Shown here: positions 61,843 to 64,000 of the stretch, piece by piece
Layout of the letters: every line of letters starts with the position of its first letter
Numbering within the stretch: the stretch's first letter is position 1
NCBI RefSeq assembly: GCF_033097365.1
Contig: NZ_AP028461.1
Span: 4,154,001 to 4,218,000, forward strand
Direction: 5' to 3'
Source of the DNA: Actinoplanes sichuanensis
Lineage (GTDB): Bacteria; Actinomycetota; Actinomycetes; Mycobacteriales; Micromonosporaceae
Length of the DNA: 64,000 nucleotides
Translations under genes and position numbers: made by a program
Notes under the pieces: generated by a model
Database searches by the model: none
Seen by the model: only the letters and a program-made list of their open reading frames with translations
Told to the model about the DNA's origin: nothing

Positions 61843-62756
61843 GCAGAAACGGTAGTGGTTCTCGCGGAGTCGACAGTGCCCGTTGTCAGCCTTTTCGGTA
61901 TAACCGCCGAGGGGCCGTGGACGGCAGCGCGAAACAGCAGCCGACGGTGACGGGTGCTGTCGCAGGGTGAGGCGGTATGCAGGACAGCGTGGTTGTCCCA
62001 GACGACCACGTCTCCAGGCGCCCACTGATGGCCATAGAGGTAGCGGTCGCTGGTCGTGTGTTTCAGTAGCCTGTCCAGCAGGTCGTCGCTCTCGTGCTGG
62101 TTAAGGCCGACGATGCTCTTGACCACCATCGAGCCGAGCAGCAAGGACCGGGCGCCGGTGACCGGGTGCACTGGGGCGAGTGGATGTGTGACCTCGGGCC
62201 GGCCTGCGAGCGTTCCGGCTGCCGACGATGACCGGCCTCCCGTAGCCGCCGCTTGCTGTGCGCTGAGTTGCTGAATGGAGTGGACGGCCCGCAGGCTCCC
62301 GATTCGGTCTCTTAAGTCTGCGGGGAGGTCGGCATGGGCTTGAGTGGCGTCGGTGAAGCGAGTTTCGCCGCCGTGGGTAGGTGTGATCACCGAGTACAGC
62401 AGGGTCGCCAGGGTCAGGCGCGGCTTGAAGGAGTTGTCCGCGTGCCACTCCTCTTCCTGGTCGCCGTCGTAGATGCCGATGCGGGTGCCGTCCTCGACGA
62501 TGTTGGAGATCGTGGTGATCCCGGGAAAGCCGCTGACCGCGTAGCGGCGGTCGACATCGGTATCGACCGTGCCGAACAGGCTGGCTGCAGCCAGTAGGTC
62601 AGCGTGATTGAGGTGCTGTTCAGGGAAGATGAGAACCCGGAATCGGTGCAGAGCGGCAGTGAGGGCGCTGGCCATTGCGAAGGCTTCGGTGCGACTGAGG
62701 TCGTGGTTGACCTGGGCTCCGAAGCTGCCGGCCAGCGGGCTGATCGAAAGTTCCAT
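61839..62756 (-). CDS. TauD/TfdA-family Fe(II)/2-oxoglutarate dioxygenase
   Basis: 305 residues from ATG 62756 with AGGAGC nine nt upstream. Iron ligands: H105 and D107 in EEEWHADNSFKP, distal H260 in WDNHAVLHTASPCDSTRHRR, the Arg there binding 2-oxoglutarate. The N-terminal half (SISPLAGSFGAQVNHDLSRT, RVLIFPEQHLNHADLLAAAS) is TauD-like. Hydroxylates a small molecule or carrier-bound amino acid. Between a truncated lysyl-tRNA-synthetase-like gene and AlkC, with ATGA overlap to the latter. Confidence 0.88.
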   Translation of the reverse strand: MELSISPLAGSFGAQVNHDLSRTEAFAMASALTAALHRFRVLIFPEQHLNHADLLAAASLFGTVDTDVDRRYAVSGFPGITTISNIVEDGTRIGIYDGDQEEEWHADNSFKPRLTLATLLYSVITPTHGGETRFTDATQAHADLPADLRDRIGSLRAVHSIQQLSAQQAAATGGRSSSAAGTLAGRPEVTHPLAPVHPVTGARSLLLGSMVVKSIVGLNQHESDDLLDRLLKHTTSDRYLYGHQWAPGDVVVWDNHAVLHTASPCDSTRHRRLLFRAAVHGPSAVIPKRLTTGTVDSARTTTVSA

Positions 62757-62793
62757 GTGGCGCTGCTCCTGAACGGTCAGGTGGGGCGGCGGA

Positions 62794-63681
62794 CTAGAAC
62801 TGGGTGGATTGCAGGAAGGGGCTGATGTCGCGAGTGCCTGACGCCGCCGCACAGAGCCGCTCGATGCCGATCCCTAGGCCGACGCTGTTGGCCGGGACTC
62901 GGCCGGCGTCGATTGCTTTCCAAGCCAGACGTTGTTCGTCGTCATACAGGCGGACGGCTTGCGCCCGCTCGATGAATGCTGCGCCGTCGGGTTCGTCCTC
63001 GTAGCCGTGCACGACCTCGATGCCGTCGATGAGGATCTCGAACCGGTTGAGGACGGCGGTGGTGCCGGGTGTGAGTCGTGCGCAGGGCTCGTCACCCCCG
63101 AGGGGGTAGTCAGTGAGCAGCACCGCGGCACCGCGGCTGCGTGTCTCCAGTTCCAGTTCGACGAATTGACCTAGGACGTCTTTGAACGGGGTGGCAGCGT
63201 CGGCGTGCAGATGTGTGGCCATCCGCTGCGGGAGGTCTCCGAGCGGTGACCTGCGTAGGTCGACGCCGAACACGTCCTGCACGTGTTGAGCGACGGAAAC
63301 CCTCTGCAGCGGGTAGCGCAGGTGTTGGCCGATCAGCTGCTCGGCCAACGTGATCAGGTACTCGAAACTCTCGCCGGCGGCGTACAGGTCGAGCATGCTG
63401 AACTCGCTCGCGTGCAGGTCGTCGGGTTTGTCGAGCCGGAAGCATGGTCCGATCTCGTACACGCGGGTGTGGTGTTCGAGGTTCACGCGCAGTGCGGGCC
63501 CGATCATGGCGCGCAGGAAGCGATCGCCGTGCAGTGTGACCGGCGCCCGACGCCCGGTGCCTAGGTCGGCACGCCGAGCCACGGGGGTAACAACCTGCAC
63601 GAAGCCGCTGCTGTGCAGGGTCTGGTGAAGGTGGAGCAGCACCTCGGATTTGACACGGATCGGGTCATGCGGCCTGGACAT
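62794..63681 (-). CDS. Truncated class II lysyl-tRNA-synthetase-like ligase
   Basis: 295 residues, ATG 63681, AAGGAG seven nt upstream. Motif 2: VYEIGPCFRLDKPDDLHASE then FSMLDLYAAG. Motif 3: NSVGLGIGIERLCAA. There is no N-terminal anticodon-binding domain, so it is a catalytic-domain-only protein like EpmA (GenX/PoxA), which lysylates EF-P. As the first gene of this unit, it probably activates lysine or a related amino acid for a non-ribosomal use rather than charging tRNA. Stop lies 37 bp from the dioxygenase start. Confidence 0.88.
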   Translation of the reverse strand: MSRPHDPIRVKSEVLLHLHQTLHSSGFVQVVTPVARRADLGTGRRAPVTLHGDRFLRAMIGPALRVNLEHHTRVYEIGPCFRLDKPDDLHASEFSMLDLYAAGESFEYLITLAEQLIGQHLRYPLQRVSVAQHVQDVFGVDLRRSPLGDLPQRMATHLHADAATPFKDVLGQFVELELETRSRGAAVLLTDYPLGGDEPCARLTPGTTAVLNRFEILIDGIEVVHGYEDEPDGAAFIERAQAVRLYDDEQRLAWKAIDAGRVPANSVGLGIGIERLCAAASGTRDISPFLQSTQF

Positions 63682-63802
63682 GCGGCTCTCCTTGGTTGGG
63701 GTTGGGCCCGCAGGAAGACGCGTTCGGGCCGGCGAGCAGCTGGGTGCCGCCGGATGTCCACACGCTAGCCGCGGGACCGAGCCCGGCAGTAGGCCCGGGC
63801 AT
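63665..63802 (-). CDS. Possible 45-residue peptide upstream of the ligase
   Basis: ATG 63802 opens MPGPTAGLGPAASVWTSGGT and ends SSCGPNPNQGEPHVQAA, overlapping the ligase start by 17 nt so that the AAGGAG lies within it. The region upstream (to 64000) shows no other gene. No ribosome site is seen, so it could equally be leader sequence. Confidence 0.25.
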   Translation of the reverse strand: MPGPTAGLGPAASVWTSGGTQLLAGPNASSCGPNPNQGEPHVQAA

Positions 63803-64000
63803 GGCCGCCGCGCGGCCGTTGGGGGCTGCTACCGACCAGACTGGATCGCATTCCCGCAGGTCAGTGCATGGCGGCGCGCAACGGTACGCAACACTGCGGC
63901 GCGTTTGGCGCAACGCTTCAAGCCGTTGCGGCCCCATCTGGCAGCGCCCTAGCGTGATGCTCCAGCCACCCGATGCGATCGATGTCCCGCCTCAATGAGG

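Overview
The window is high-GC DNA with frequent GTG/TTG starts and near-saturated G/C at third codon positions. It has the gene content of a filamentous actinomycete: DUF397/XRE pairs, an Eis-type acetyltransferase, a DUF4192 protein, an FxLD-system methyltransferase and IS427/IS701/ISL3/ISAs1 elements. Micromonosporaceae (Actinoplanes or Micromonospora type) is my best guess; that is inference. I saw no rRNA, tRNA or CRISPR array.

Layout. (1) 0.1-7.5 kb: a NUDIX hydrolase, a large NACHT NTPase (candidate immune protein), then two insertion sequences back to back (IS5/IS427 and IS701) that meet at one shared CTAG, then a methyltransferase. (2) 7.7-11.9 kb: a leftward run holding a JmjC-like oxygenase, a DUF397-type small protein and short overlapping hypothetical genes, divergent from an XRE/TPR-type regulator. 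(3) 11.9-22.9 kb: an epimerase, a secreted RCC1/fibronectin-III protein, a MerR-redoxin fusion with its own MerR-type promoter, and ankyrin and WD40 proteins. (4) 22.9-43.5 kb: a conjugation/T4SS-like island. A leftward accessory arm (HTH protein, DUF4192, zinc-ribbon-like protein, GGDEF protein) faces a rightward transfer arm (VirB2-like pilin, VirB6/TrbL-like, PrgI, VirB4 ATPase, VirD4/TraD-like coupling ATPase, replication-relaxation protein, DprA-like protein, cell-wall hydrolase). No integrase, classical relaxase or att site was found. (5) 43.5-53.2 kb: a mobile-element-rich scar zone. It holds an ISL3 element with a passenger gene, an IS427 element flanked by CTAG, and an ISAs1 element that splits a GNAT gene with a visible 10-bp target duplication; decayed LuxR and YdcF-like genes lie between. 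(6) 53.4-60.0 kb: a leftward modification cluster with two PCMT-like methyltransferases (one of the FxLD peptide system), a frameshifted DUF402 gene, P-loop kinases, an APH-like protein lacking the usual catalytic Asp, and NUDIX genes. (7) 60.7-63.7 kb: a three-gene unit of truncated class II lysyl-tRNA-synthetase-like ligase, TauD-like dioxygenase and AlkC-like DNA glycosylase, which may be the edge of a biosynthetic cluster with self-resistance.

The most unusual signals are at DNA level inside the island. Six dyads at exactly 32-bp spacing plus a seventh lie beside a small HTH gene. A CTGACAG/CTGTCAG motif recurs in several intergenic regions. Strong sequence-unrelated hairpins sit about 20-40 nt upstream of most independently started genes. 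Five GGTCC-GGACC dyads are kept in two different codon phases within the HTH gene.
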